Source: a virus
Length of the DNA: 35,350 nt
Virus record (IMG/VR): IMGVR_UViG_3300042695_000696
Location: 1-35,350 of that record
Reading direction: 5' to 3' (one strand)
Part shown: piece after piece, positions 14,547 through 23,011 of the stretch
Numbering within the stretch: the first letter of the stretch is position 1
How the letters are laid out: every line of letters starts with the position of its first letter
The notes under the pieces: model-generated
Databases searched by the model: none
What the model saw: the letters and a program-made list of their open reading frames with translations, nothing else
Told to the model about the DNA's origin: nothing
Translations under genes and position numbers: made by a program

Positions 14547-14990
14547 TTAGATTAAATTAATAAGATCTTCTGTTGTAAGTTTTTTAGGCATGTTCAAAGT
14601 AATTGAACGGCCTGCTTCGCCGGCTACTGCAGATTTGATAATCTTGTAACCGTTTTGAATCATATCCATACCTTCACTGATTTGCGCTTGTGTTGAAGCT
14701 GCAATTTTCTTACCTACGCGAGTTTCAGGAACCTCGAAACTAGCCTCGATGGACTCGGCTACCACTTCGACTGGGGGCTCGGCGGCGGCTGGTTCTTCGG
14801 CTACTTCAGGCTCTACTTCGCCTTGTAAAACTGCTAGCATAGGAGGAGCGCCTGCAGTAATAAAAGCGTTTACAGATGCTTCGGCTTCTTCAGGTGAAAA
14901 GCCGAGATTAATTACCTCATTGACAAACGCTTCTTTGATTGCAGGGAGAAGCTCGTCTTTGATCTTGGCTTCGATCTCTGGGGTTAACAT
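14547..14990 (-). CDS. nested scaffold protein from an internal in-frame start
   Basis: The ATG at 14990 is codon 178 of the protease gene and has AGGA 7 bases upstream (within AAGGAAAGTAGA), better than many real starts here. It would give a 147-aa protein beginning MLTPEIEAKIKDELLPAIKE and containing the acidic PPMLAVLQGEVEPEVAEEPA region. This is the same plan as lambda C/Nu3, where a scaffold is made in excess of the protease from a nested start. It is an inference from the binding site and domain boundary. Confidence 0.5.
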   Translation of the reverse strand: MLTPEIEAKIKDELLPAIKEAFVNEVINLGFSPEEAEASVNAFITAGAPPMLAVLQGEVEPEVAEEPAAAEPPVEVVAESIEASFEVPETRVGKKIAASTQAQISEGMDMIQNGYKIIKSAVAGEAGRSITLNMPKKLTTEDLINLI

Positions 14991-15521
14991 TCTACTTTCC
15001 TTTTTGTATTTTTGAATTGAATCTTGTAAAAGAGTCTTGATTGATTTCTTAAGCAAGGCTTGGCGATTTGCCGGAACTGAAACGACGCTAAACTCTACAA
15101 GCTCGGACTTTGTATAAACAGTCACTTTTTGACCGTCGATTGTTTGCTCTTCGTATTCATTTGGAATGATACCAACTGATACGGCTTTGACAAAACCTGC
15201 ATTGATTAGCTTATTGAGTTTCTTACCCTCTTCGGTAATACACTCAATTTGAATTGTAGCTTCCAAGTTTTCGCCATTCATTGCAAAACCCAAACATCGA
15301 CCGATAGGCCACTTGTCCGAGTCATGTTGAGCTAAGACTATGGGATTATTTAGATATGCTGTATAGTCTATTCCGCTTGGAACTATGATTGTCCCATAGC
15401 GATCTACTTCGGGAGTTGAAACTACGAAAGTATAGAGATCATTCTCTTTCTCTTCGTAGCCTTCCTCCATTTCGTAGCCGTCCCTAAGTTGTAGGTTCAG
15501 CTCGCGTGTTATTAAATTCAT
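14547..15521 (-). CDS. prohead protease fused to a scaffold-like C-terminal region
   Basis: The start is the ATG at 15521 (AGAGG 8 bases upstream, beyond the portal stop), giving 324 aa; an upstream extension overlapping the portal gene is rejected. Residues 1-160 are an HK97-type (U35/S78) protease: His66 in IVLAQHDSDK and Ser115 in KAVSVGIIP are the expected catalytic pair, with acidic residues 140-143 near VEFSVVSVP. Residues 178-324 are acidic, Ala/Pro/Glu-rich and helical, as in scaffolding domains. The protease cleaves scaffold and capsid during head maturation. An internal start at residue 178 probably makes scaffold alone. Confidence 0.88.
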   Translation of the reverse strand: MNLITRELNLQLRDGYEMEEGYEEKENDLYTFVVSTPEVDRYGTIIVPSGIDYTAYLNNPIVLAQHDSDKWPIGRCLGFAMNGENLEATIQIECITEEGKKLNKLINAGFVKAVSVGIIPNEYEEQTIDGQKVTVYTKSELVEFSVVSVPANRQALLKKSIKTLLQDSIQKYKKESRMLTPEIEAKIKDELLPAIKEAFVNEVINLGFSPEEAEASVNAFITAGAPPMLAVLQGEVEPEVAEEPAAAEPPVEVVAESIEASFEVPETRVGKKIAASTQAQISEGMDMIQNGYKIIKSAVAGEAGRSITLNMPKKLTTEDLINLI

Positions 15522-15540
15522 ATTAAAACCTCTATTTTTA

Positions 15541-17535
15541 TTACTTTTCCACTGGGAATAATTGGCATCTGCAGTTGACTGAATTACCAGCCGATAAGCC
15601 CGCACCGAGAGGGCGTGTGGTTTTCTCACCTGCTACGGTAAAATATCCGTCTTCGCCTTGCTTTTGACCTTCCATCGAAGCATGAGCGGGTCTTACACGG
15701 CCGTCTCTTTGTGTTAGCCACATCATGTCAAAGCCTTGATCTTTGTAGACCGCGTATTGCATACCGCTTGTTACATTTGCGCTTGTCGTATTTGCAATTG
15801 CTTTCGCTCTGCTTGTTGAAAGGCTATCGAATTTATCAGTCAATATCTTGTTTAGCTCTTCTTTTGTCTTGTCTGCATTGTCTACAAGTGTCTTTTGCAC
15901 TTCTTCTTTAATGATTCCGATTGAATCTTTGATTTGAGCACTTGAATCGGCTACCATTTGCTTTATTTCTTGACCTACAACGCCTGTTAAATCACTTTCT
16001 CCAATTGAAAGCTCTTGTAATAATTGTTGAGTCACTTTATCGCATGCTTTTGCTATAATCTCATCATACTTTTCAAAGTCTTTATCAGAGATTTCCACAC
16101 TTTCAAGACTCAATATGCCTTCATCTGCTAATTGGAATACTTGCTCTTTGACTTGTGCAATAATCATCTTAACTACGCTATCAAAGCGCTCGCTATTAGT
16201 CTCGGTAATGCCATCGAATTGCCTCCAAAAGTAGTCCTTGTATTCGGCTGTTATGAGAGGCAATTTAGCCCGCTTGGCTGTTAGGCTTCGGGTCTCTGCA
16301 TTTCGAGGCGCAAAAGGCACGGGAGCGGGATTTACGGCCGTGTTAAGCGGGACAAAACCACTTGCAATAAGCGGCGTATCTCCATTTGGTATCGGATCAT
16401 ATCCGCGCTCGCCTCTTGCGTCATTAATTGTCTTGATTCCCCATTTAAGCTCAAACTCTTCTTGTCTCATATCAGCATCGGGGTCTGCATATTCATACGG
16501 ATTAGCTTCGATTAAGACATCCTCTTCCCATCTACGGAAATGGCGTGTAAATTCTTCAGCAATATAGAGCGCTTCGGGATCGATTGTGTTTTGTCTAAAG
16601 ATTGCGAATTGAACCTCTGCAGTCGCTCGGTTTTGGAATGATCCATCTAGCATACCGGGAGGCACGCCGAAGACTTGCGAAATTTGAGATCTTACATCTT
16701 TGCTAACAGAGTCATAGCCTACCGATAGCTCGCCTTTCGGCGGTAACTCTAATTGCATTCCACCTCCAAGCAAAGCTCGGAGCTTGTAGTCTGGTAGTTC
16801 TTCATTCCAAGCGCTTTTCAGTTTTTGCCATTCGTCTTGGTCGAACCTTTCTGGAAACTTTGCAATAAGCGGCGGGACTGTATTATTAGCAAAGAGGCGT
16901 GCTAAATAAGCACTAACCTCGCGGTCTATATTCGCATATTCCAAAGCGGCTGAAACAAGACCAACGCCAAAGATATTCATACCGATTATCTCTTCAGGAC
17001 GCGCGGCGGGGTGGAGCTTAGCAAGGTGAATAATCTCCTTTTCAGGGATTGCTATATTGCCTTCTTGAGCTGACTGATAGACATACCCATCTATGAAGTT
17101 ATTTTCCCCTTTGATTACTCGCATTCTTGTCGGATTTAATACCCACATTTGAAGCGGTACTCGGTATCCATTTGTCGGAGTCCATATAAACGCATTGCCG
17201 TTAATCGATAGCCAATTTTCAATATATCCGAAAACTTGAGAGCGTGTAAAATACGGATTAGGATTTGAGAGTAGTTCGTTAGTCCAATGACCGCGACCAA
17301 GTTCTTCTTTTTCCCAGTTCTGCTCTTTATATGCATCAAACTTGATACCGCTCAAAGCATTCGCTCTATGCTGCAAGCAAGCGAAGACCGTCCCTCGAAG
17401 CGAGGCGCTTAACTCATTACCGACTTGAGTCGCACCGATATTGCGAGTACCACCCGACCGAATATACGGCCTGTCGTTTCTTCGCGGTGCAACTGCGCTC
17501 GCGATTCTATCTCTAAGTTGGTCAAGTAGACTCAT
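15541..17535 (-). CDS. portal protein with a C-terminal MuF (minor head) domain
   Basis: The 664-aa product is longer than the usual 400-450 aa HK97-family portals. Residues about 30-370 have portal features: RGTVFACLQHRANALSGIKF, then INGNAFIWTP, an ISQVFGVPPGMLDGS segment and RQNTIDPEALYIAEEFTRHF. After a helical linker comes a C-terminal MuF/SPP1 gp7-type domain with MWLTQRDGRVRPAHASMEGQ (about 605-624) and a final NCRCQLFPVEK. The portal forms the DNA channel; MuF proteins are minor head components, often ejected or involved in assembly. The start overlaps the terminase stop by ATGA. Confidence 0.9.
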   Translation of the reverse strand: MSLLDQLRDRIASAVAPRRNDRPYIRSGGTRNIGATQVGNELSASLRGTVFACLQHRANALSGIKFDAYKEQNWEKEELGRGHWTNELLSNPNPYFTRSQVFGYIENWLSINGNAFIWTPTNGYRVPLQMWVLNPTRMRVIKGENNFIDGYVYQSAQEGNIAIPEKEIIHLAKLHPAARPEEIIGMNIFGVGLVSAALEYANIDREVSAYLARLFANNTVPPLIAKFPERFDQDEWQKLKSAWNEELPDYKLRALLGGGMQLELPPKGELSVGYDSVSKDVRSQISQVFGVPPGMLDGSFQNRATAEVQFAIFRQNTIDPEALYIAEEFTRHFRRWEEDVLIEANPYEYADPDADMRQEEFELKWGIKTINDARGERGYDPIPNGDTPLIASGFVPLNTAVNPAPVPFAPRNAETRSLTAKRAKLPLITAEYKDYFWRQFDGITETNSERFDSVVKMIIAQVKEQVFQLADEGILSLESVEISDKDFEKYDEIIAKACDKVTQQLLQELSIGESDLTGVVGQEIKQMVADSSAQIKDSIGIIKEEVQKTLVDNADKTKEELNKILTDKFDSLSTSRAKAIANTTSANVTSGMQYAVYKDQGFDMMWLTQRDGRVRPAHASMEGQKQGEDGYFTVAGEKTTRPLGAGLSAGNSVNCRCQLFPVEK

Positions 17536-18692
17536 ACATATATCTGGGGTGTTTTGCGAATAGCGTTGAAGGCATAACCCAACGCGTCAATAAAGTCATC
17601 ATGCTTATCTTGCGGAGTGCCCGTAAAAGATAGCAGCTCCTCGGTAAATTCCGGATTGATATGAGGGACATGATAAACAAGCCCTTGTTCATATCTTGCC
17701 TCTACAGGCTGAAAGCGTATAACCTTGTCTCGATCCGCTCTCACACCTACGACATTCATCTTAGTATTCCGTTTCAGCTCTTGAACCATCCATGCTTGAG
17801 CCTGATTTGATTCCACTGCAACGACTCTTGCATTCCATCTTTGCTCGGCTGACATAATCTTACGGCCTATCTCTTGGAATTGCGCTCTAAAATGGTCCGC
17901 TTCAACTACAACTACCTCACCATCTTTTGTCGTGCCTATTACAACGATTGCCGTATAGTCTGCAGTCTCTTTCTGACTAATTGCAAGGTCAACTCCAATG
18001 TAATACGCCGTACATTCTTGGCCGTTTGTAGTGCGTAACCATTCGCGTTTGATCTTAGCCGCTGATCTATCGACATATTCTGCAAGAAACTCTTGCGCAA
18101 AGACTAAGCTCGGTAGTAATTCCTTTTGTCTATCAACTTCGCTTATCTTGATTTGCCCGCCGTCGTATGTCGAGTAGTGGAATGATTGCCAGTCTGACAT
18201 AGTCTCGCTTAGCTGATCTAATTGCCAAAAGTGATTCTTACCTTTCGGCGTTGAAAAGAAATACGCATCACCTTCATAATCTGCTAGCATCGGACTAAGC
18301 ACAAAGTTCCAATCGTCTTCAGCATTCGGGCAATGTGCCCATTCATCGCAAATCACTCTATGAAACTTATTGCCTCGAAGTCCATCCGCTCGGTAAATAC
18401 CCTGCAGAACCAATGTACTACGACCTAGTTTAATCTGGCCTTGTTTGTAAGTTGCGCCAAGCGGTGCAAAGAAATTTTGTGCTTCGGTCTCTCGTCCTGA
18501 GAGCTCGGTGTATGAGGGCGCTGTATAGAGAACATACGAGCCATCAATTTCCAGCATTTTCTCAAGGGCCAAAGCAAAAGCCAAATAAGACTTACCAAAG
18601 CGACGGCCGCACCGAACAACATTAAAGCGCTTCCTATTCCGAAGTATCTCAAGCTGTTTGTCATGCGGTTTTATCCTGATCACTGTGTCCAT
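17532..18692 (-). CDS. terL: terminase large subunit
   Basis: The 386-aa product drives DNA packaging and cuts the concatemer. The ATPase part has Walker A CGRRFGKS (28-35) and Walker B VICDEW (113-118, DE at 116-117), then FFSTPKGK. The RNase H-like nuclease part has IGVDLAISQKETADYTAIVV (about 230-249, first catalytic Asp), VVAVESNQAQAW (second acidic position), and DKHDDFIDALGYAF near the end (third). It overlaps TerS by 32 bases and ends with ATGA coupling to the portal. Whether packaging is headful or cos cannot be told from sequence here; the circular assembly is more consistent with permuted or cohesive ends than with long direct repeats. Confidence 0.95.
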   Translation of the reverse strand: MDTVIRIKPHDKQLEILRNRKRFNVVRCGRRFGKSYLAFALALEKMLEIDGSYVLYTAPSYTELSGRETEAQNFFAPLGATYKQGQIKLGRSTLVLQGIYRADGLRGNKFHRVICDEWAHCPNAEDDWNFVLSPMLADYEGDAYFFSTPKGKNHFWQLDQLSETMSDWQSFHYSTYDGGQIKISEVDRQKELLPSLVFAQEFLAEYVDRSAAKIKREWLRTTNGQECTAYYIGVDLAISQKETADYTAIVVIGTTKDGEVVVVEADHFRAQFQEIGRKIMSAEQRWNARVVAVESNQAQAWMVQELKRNTKMNVVGVRADRDKVIRFQPVEARYEQGLVYHVPHINPEFTEELLSFTGTPQDKHDDFIDALGYAFNAIRKTPQIYV

Positions 18693-18999
18693 TTTGTGAA
18701 CCCCACTCTATTATCATTTTGCCTTTCTCTGCTACTTGATTATTCAAGTGAGTCAGTAACTCCATTAGTAGTTTCATGGCTGTTATATCTTCTTTTAGCA
18801 AGATCTTTTTATGAATCAGCATATCGATAATTTCAGCCGCTACAGTTTCTTTTGTTTTGCCAGGCTTTGATAGCTCTTGCGCTGCCATCATTGCAAGGTC
18901 TTTGACATAGGTTATCGAACCCTTTGGCCTACCATTTCGATTGATACGCTCGGGCTTGTCTCTGAAGCTATGTCCTTTGAGATTATCAGCGCCTGCCAT
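18661..18999 (-). CDS. terminase small subunit (probable)
   Basis: The 112-aa product starts with a polar stretch ending RNGRPKGS (21-28), a pattern common at the N-terminus of phage terminase small subunits and related packaging proteins, followed by helices (DLAMMAAQELSKPGKTKETV, then KLLMELLTHLNNQVAEKG). It lies directly before TerL with a 32-base overlap and has GGAG 6 bases before ATG. TerS recognises phage DNA and starts packaging. No helix-turn-helix can be confirmed by eye, so the call rests on N-terminal pattern plus position. Confidence 0.72.
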   Translation of the reverse strand: MAGADNLKGHSFRDKPERINRNGRPKGSITYVKDLAMMAAQELSKPGKTKETVAAEIIDMLIHKKILLKEDITAMKLLMELLTHLNNQVAEKGKMIIEWGSQNGHSDQDKTA

Positions 19000-19462
19000 A
19001 ATAAACTCCGAGTCCTAATCCTAAACCAAGAGCACCAACTACCCAGCTCCAGTTATTCTCGGTTTTCACTTCAGTCGGAAGCGTAATTACCTTAATTGAG
19101 TCAGGGCGCGGGCGGTAAACAAGTGAGAAATGCCCCTTGCGATTTGCATAGGCAAAAGCCATATTGATTGTATCGCGAGTTGCAGTAATTACGCTATCGC
19201 TTTGAGCTACAAATGCAGTATCTCCGCAAGGGATTTCAACAGGGCGATCTAGGAAATAAACTGTATCGCGATTCCGTACCATCACTGACTTCGTATGTAC
19301 TGAGTCTCTAATCGTTACAGGGCGCTCAATTAGTTGCACGGTGGTAATTGTATCAGTTACGCGCTTTGCGCTCGTACGGCCTACGTGAAGCCCCGAAACA
19401 AAGCCTATAATCAAGATCACTGCAAGAATTACCATCGCATTTAGTATCTCATTGAATCTCAT
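18986..19462 (-). CDS. membrane-anchored protein with repeated DTV/DSV motifs
   Basis: The 158-aa product has an N-terminal hydrophobic helix (8-25), a long extracytoplasmic-looking part with recurrent RDTVYF, DTITT, RDSVH, SDSVIT and RDTIN motifs, and a second Gly-rich hydrophobic segment near the C-terminus (about 138-155) ending YYGRR. Similar DTV-rich membrane proteins occur in Bacteroidota phages and I do not know a function for them. GGAG lies 7 bases before ATG; it overlaps the phosphoesterase gene by ATGA and TerS by 14 bases. A role in lysis (spanin-like) is possible but unsupported. Confidence 0.65.
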   Translation of the reverse strand: MRFNEILNAMVILAVILIIGFVSGLHVGRTSAKRVTDTITTVQLIERPVTIRDSVHTKSVMVRNRDTVYFLDRPVEIPCGDTAFVAQSDSVITATRDTINMAFAYANRKGHFSLVYRPRPDSIKVITLPTEVKTENNWSWVVGALGLGLGLGVYYGRR

Positions 19463-20316
19463 TGCACTACTCCATTCTCAATAAAGAGATTATCTACCAT
19501 ACCGTTCTCTTGCACGATTGCAAAACCGTGATTGCTATTTGAGTGAGGCATATATGCTTGTCTCAATTTGCATAGGCATCCCATTGTATATGCCTTGTAA
19601 AACTTACCGTCCAAGCTCTTGATAGATGCAAAAGAAGTACGATGCACATGACCCATCACTACATTCGCCGCCGCTTTGAGAATCAAAGCGCGGGCGGGGT
19701 TTACGCCGCCGCTTACTTTCATCTCGTGACCGTGGACTATGTATGTGTTTTCAACTTTCATAAATTGCGTAGATTCGACAAAGCGTATTCCAAGATCATC
19801 AAGTTTTAGCAGTTTGCGGAAATCAATCAAACCAGCAAGCGCGTCTGCATTCTGCATTAAGTACCGCTCCAAGCGGTCTTCATGATTGCCAATTTTAAAG
19901 TAGATATTCTGGTCTTTGAACTCGGACCTCAAGCCTTCTAAAAACTGCTTTGCAAGTTCGATCTCGTTTAAGAATTTTGGCGTATCAGCGTGTTTCGGGT
20001 GCCTTGAGATTTGAGCCGAGTCTAAGATATCACCATTCAGTATGATATTCTCTACTCTATCTTGCTTTGCATATTGAATCGCTGCAATAAGCGCCGCTTT
20101 GTCATGGATACCTAAGTGAATATCCGAGAAGACCGCCGTTTTGCCTTGGATGCGAAGCGTCGGCAAAACCTCCTCGCGTCCATCTTCAAAGGTATTAAGC
20201 CATTCGGGTACGATCTCGGGCTTGTCTTCAGGGCTCGGCTCAAAGCCTTTGCCTATCCGATAGTTAAGCACCGCCGTGTACTCATCATGGTTTAAGCGGG
20301 GTCTGTATTGACTCAC
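19459..20316 (-). CDS. calcineurin-like metallophosphoesterase
   Basis: The 285-aa product has the full metal-binding set of the family: DIH (65-67), GDILD (95-99), GNHED (143-147), HGH (195-197) and GHVH (222-225), which bind two metal ions and hydrolyse phosphoesters. Substrates of this family range from nucleotides and nucleic acids to phosphoproteins, so the specific substrate is not predictable. It starts with GTG (GTGA overlap with the previous stop) and sits between the fibre genes and the terminase genes, in the late block, rather than with nucleotide metabolism. It may trim nucleic acid or nucleotides during packaging or lysis. Confidence 0.85.
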   Translation of the reverse strand: MSQYRPRLNHDEYTAVLNYRIGKGFEPSPEDKPEIVPEWLNTFEDGREEVLPTLRIQGKTAVFSDIHLGIHDKAALIAAIQYAKQDRVENIILNGDILDSAQISRHPKHADTPKFLNEIELAKQFLEGLRSEFKDQNIYFKIGNHEDRLERYLMQNADALAGLIDFRKLLKLDDLGIRFVESTQFMKVENTYIVHGHEMKVSGGVNPARALILKAAANVVMGHVHRTSFASIKSLDGKFYKAYTMGCLCKLRQAYMPHSNSNHGFAIVQENGMVDNLFIENGVVQ

Positions 20317-20522
20317 TTGGTAATGCCTAGAATGATACTCGCGGCTTCTTCTTCAGTACCATCAATTGCAGTTTCAGTATTCCAAAGATTGCCGTTTTCG
20401 TCTACGAATTTCCATAGCATGACGGGAAACGAAGCGCCGTATTCAGTCGCATTGCCTTCAGCATCGTATGCCAAAACAGGCGTGTTAACGGCTTCCGTTT
20501 TTTTATAGAGTGTTATTTCCAT
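20313..20522 (-). CDS. 69-aa hypothetical protein coupled to fibre genes
   Basis: The start is placed at the ATG at 20522, coupled by TAATG to the stop of the fibre gene and preceded by GGGAGG 8 bases away; a slightly longer frame is rejected. The product begins [20 protein letters not shown] and has a beta-rich pattern (VMLWKFVDENGNLWNTETA), with an acidic C-terminal end. It may be a small fibre-associated protein or assembly partner. No family recognised. Confidence 0.6.
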   Translation of the reverse strand: MEITLYKKTEAVNTPVLAYDAEGNATEYGASFPVMLWKFVDENGNLWNTETAIDGTEEEAASIILGITK

Positions 20523-21340
20523 TATGCAACCTCCCAAATTAGCATCTGACTACCTTTGTGTACTGTAATTCCCGTTCCTGATTGCAAAGTATTTTGAGCA
20601 AAGAGAAAAGTACCAGTATAATTAGCAGTCATAATTAGTGTTATTTGAATCGGTAAGGATCTCGGAACGCCGCCATTTGTATTTACATTGGAACTGGTAT
20701 TTGAAGTCCCATCAGCCAAAGTAGTCGCTATGTATCCGTTTGAGTTACCATCAAATGCATATTTTATAGCAGGCGCATTCGATGTATTTGTTCTACTTGA
20801 TAGTAGTCTTAATTCTATGTAATAATTCTTGCCACTTGTAAAGGCATAAGTTAAATGGTCATCTGCTTGCAAAGTAGTAGAGTTTGTAACTGTTTCATCT
20901 GCAGTCTTAGTCACTACTGCAGTCGGAGCGCCAAGAGCACCACCACCACCACTCGCGGCCAAAGTCGTGCCCGTCATTGTCAAGCCCGTGCCGAGTGTAA
21001 TCTCTTGCACATCGCCTGAACCTGAATCGCCACGGCCTAAGAGCTTTGAAGCGGCTGATACATTTTGAATCTTTGCATAAGTGACCGCGTCATTATCTAC
21101 AGTCCAAGTAGCGCCACTACCACTTACGGTAATATCGCCTTTGTCGCCATCGGATACACCACCACCGCCAGCCGTAGCCCAAGACAAAGTACCACTACCA
21201 TTCGTAGATAATACCTGACCATTTGACCCGCCTGCAATGGTAAGCTTAGTCAAGTTAGTTTCAATTGTATTGCTTGTCCCGATTGTCTTGCTTGCAATTG
21301 AATCGGGTAATTGAGCATTATTTAGTTTTGTTGTTGGCAT
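20522..21340 (-). CDS. tail fibre-like protein with repeat stalk
   Basis: The 272-aa product has a low-complexity Ser/Gly/Thr-rich stalk with fibre-type motifs: [20 protein letters not shown] (about 41-60), [17 protein letters not shown] and [20 protein letters not shown]. Such segments are typical of trimeric phage fibres and adhesins in Bacteroidota phages. The C-terminal third, beginning near [17 protein letters not shown], is a distinct beta domain that probably makes the receptor-facing tip. It lies 4 bases after the previous fibre gene. Role: host attachment or virion fibre, inferred. Confidence 0.72.
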   Translation of the reverse strand: MPTTKLNNAQLPDSIASKTIGTSNTIETNLTKLTIAGGSNGQVLSTNGSGTLSWATAGGGGVSDGDKGDITVSGSGATWTVDNDAVTYAKIQNVSAASKLLGRGDSGSGDVQEITLGTGLTMTGTTLAASGGGGALGAPTAVVTKTADETVTNSTTLQADDHLTYAFTSGKNYYIELRLLSSRTNTSNAPAIKYAFDGNSNGYIATTLADGTSNTSSNVNTNGGVPRSLPIQITLIMTANYTGTFLFAQNTLQSGTGITVHKGSQMLIWEVA

Positions 21341-21344
21341 CTTA

Positions 21345-22169
21345 TCACTTCATGTAATCGCAAAGAAGAATATCTCCGCTAATTGGAGCCGTAGCCATCG
21401 TGATTGTATTTGTTGAAATCGTGTAATCATTACCCGCTCCGCTCTTGAGTCGCTGACCATTTAGATAAAGCCTTTGAGTTCCTGCAGTCGGAGTGTCAGG
21501 TAAAGTAAAGGCCGTATTCGAGCCGTCTATAGTTCCGCTCGGAGTGACTTCAAATACAAAGTTGCTATTAGTCAAAGTACCGCTTAAATCACGTACATAT
21601 ACAACCGCCGTAGAACCAAGCGTACCGCCACTATTTGAAGTGCAGTAGAATCTATATTCACCTTGAGTAGAACCTTGATCGACATAGACAAGAGAACCTA
21701 CAAGCTCGTCCCATGCATCCGAATCAGTTGCACGAGTTAAAGCGCTTGAAGATCCGTTGAAAACATAGATACCGTTTTGGCTTTGGGTGCTTTGGTCTTT
21801 GACTAAAAGCTTATCGCCACTTGTTAAAGTTACGACGTCAAAGGTATCCGTACCGGGATTGCTTAAATTGATGTTTGCAGTCGTAGCCGCTTTTACAGTT
21901 CGATACTTGTAAGCGCTTGGTAATCCAGATATTTGCGTATCTACATAGCCCTTAGTTGCAGCATCGCCTGAGTCAGTCGGCGTTGCAAGGGTAGTTACTT
22001 TGTTATTGCCCGCGCTTAAGTTACCTGTTAAAGCAACCGAGCCATCCTTTTTCAGAAAATTTGCGCCGTCCGCTAATTTACTCGAATCTATTGCAGCGCC
22101 CGCAGCTACCTTTGCATTGGTTATCGCTCCATCGCGTATCTGGCGGCCTGCTATTGTAGTTTCAGCCAT
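21345..22169 (-). CDS. tail fibre-like protein with a C-terminal module shared with the next gene upstream
   Basis: The 274-aa product begins [20 protein letters not shown] and continues with a fibre-type stalk that includes [20 protein letters not shown] followed by [11 protein letters not shown], a widespread phage-fibre repeat. The last ~70 residues start near [20 protein letters not shown] and end [11 protein letters not shown]; this module also forms most of the 22174-22476 product. AGGATAAT precedes the ATG. It probably works with neighbouring proteins as part of the side or tip fibre. Confidence 0.72.
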   Translation of the reverse strand: MAETTIAGRQIRDGAITNAKVAAGAAIDSSKLADGANFLKKDGSVALTGNLSAGNNKVTTLATPTDSGDAATKGYVDTQISGLPSAYKYRTVKAATTANINLSNPGTDTFDVVTLTSGDKLLVKDQSTQSQNGIYVFNGSSSALTRATDSDAWDELVGSLVYVDQGSTQGEYRFYCTSNSGGTLGSTAVVYVRDLSGTLTNSNFVFEVTPSGTIDGSNTAFTLPDTPTAGTQRLYLNGQRLKSGAGNDYTISTNTITMATAPISGDILLCDYMK

Positions 22170-22173
22170 CGTA

Positions 22174-22476
22174 TTATCCTAATTTGTAATGTATTCTAAT
22201 AACATCACCAACGACAGGCGAAACATTAAGAGTTATTGTCGTTGAGCCGCTTGTCGTATAATCGTTTGTAAGCACTTGCAATACGCCATTAATGAAGACT
22301 TGCAAAGAGTTAGGGACAAAGTTCTGCAATGATGTGAAAGTCGCATTTGAGCCGTTGATAGTGCCAGTCGGAGTTTCATTCCAGATATAAACCGCCGCGC
22401 CTGAGTTGATTGTAGCCCCAACCGAAACTCGGACCACTTCTGGAAGCGCCGTAATGACTACATTGTTAGTACTCAT
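22174..22476 (-). CDS. small fibre-module protein (paralogue of the fibre C-terminal domain)
   Basis: The 100-aa product is mostly one domain: from about residue 31, WNETPTGTINGSNATFTSLQ through LQVFINGVLQ and GDVIRIHYKLG. It aligns with the C-terminus of the 21345-22169 protein (TP-GTI-GSN-FT, LNG or ING, DYT-S, GD-I). This beta sandwich-like module appears both fused and free, suggesting a shared binding or trimerisation unit. GGTGA precedes the ATG and overlap is by ATGA with the upstream gene. Confidence 0.65.
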   Translation of the reverse strand: MSTNNVVITALPEVVRVSVGATINSGAAVYIWNETPTGTINGSNATFTSLQNFVPNSLQVFINGVLQVLTNDYTTSGSTTITLNVSPVVGDVIRIHYKLG

Positions 22477-22814
22477 GAAGTCACCGTATCGATAATATCC
22501 AAATCACCACCAAGCCAATACTTTGTATCACCACCAAGCCAAGATATTTTCACGTCATAAACTAGCCCCTTTTGCGGAGTTAGTGCAAGGCTTGTAGCCC
22601 CCGGCAAAGAGATTGAAAACTTGCCATCACTTGCAGGTGATGTTACCGTCGTATTGAAAGTAAAGAGCGTCGCATTTGTAGCCTTTACTCTGCATTGTGC
22701 GGTTAAAGTCGCATTCACCAAAGTAATAGCCGCGCCGTCCGCGTCTTTCAATTCCACGGCAAGTGAGAAAGTCTCACCTCGGTAAATTGCTATATTAAAT
22801 CTATCTCTTCTCAT
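22473..22814 (-). CDS. beta-sandwich fibre/baseplate accessory protein (BppU N-terminal-like)
   Basis: The 113-aa product begins MRRDRFNIAIYRGETFSLAV and continues with KDADGAAITLVNATLTAQCR; the pattern F-G-T-F-V-D-DG-LTGAT is typical of an Ig-like domain found in baseplate upper proteins and related phage structural proteins, ending with a YDVKISWLGGDTKYWLGGDL strand pair. It is co-transcribed with fibre genes and overlaps both neighbours by 4 bases. It probably attaches fibres to the virion, an inference from pattern and context. Confidence 0.6.
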   Translation of the reverse strand: MRRDRFNIAIYRGETFSLAVELKDADGAAITLVNATLTAQCRVKATNATLFTFNTTVTSPASDGKFSISLPGATSLALTPQKGLVYDVKISWLGGDTKYWLGGDLDIIDTVTS

Positions 22815-23011
22815 GGCTTGTCCGTAAAAAGCTTAGCAATGAAAGACCCACCAACCGCGAGGCTTAACAGCGTAATCGCTAAGGCTATGTTATCGCGTAA
22901 ATAGGCAAAACCGCAACCGGCAATGCCAGCGGCGGCTAAAGCACCCGCGACTCTGCGAATCTTTGCAGGCGTAGGCTCATTCCAATATTTAAAGCCAAAG
23001 TGCAAACTCAC
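22811..23011 (-). CDS. small membrane protein, possibly lysis-related
   Basis: The 66-aa product has two hydrophobic segments (about 20-36, Ala/Gly-rich, and 42-60) separated by a short charged turn (LRDN), ending FTDKP. Its GTG start overlaps the previous stop (GTGA). Two-helix membrane proteins of this size next to endolysin genes can be holins, but its position is beyond a hairpin and beside fibre genes. Function not settled. Confidence 0.55.
   Translation of the reverse strand: MSLHFGFKYWNEPTPAKIRRVAGALAAAGIAGCGFAYLRDNIALAITLLSLAVGGSFIAKLFTDKP

Noticed and set aside
15522-15629. Longer protease start at 15629
   Set aside because: It overlaps the portal C-terminus; the ATG at 15521 has AGAGG and begins with a typical protease N-terminus.
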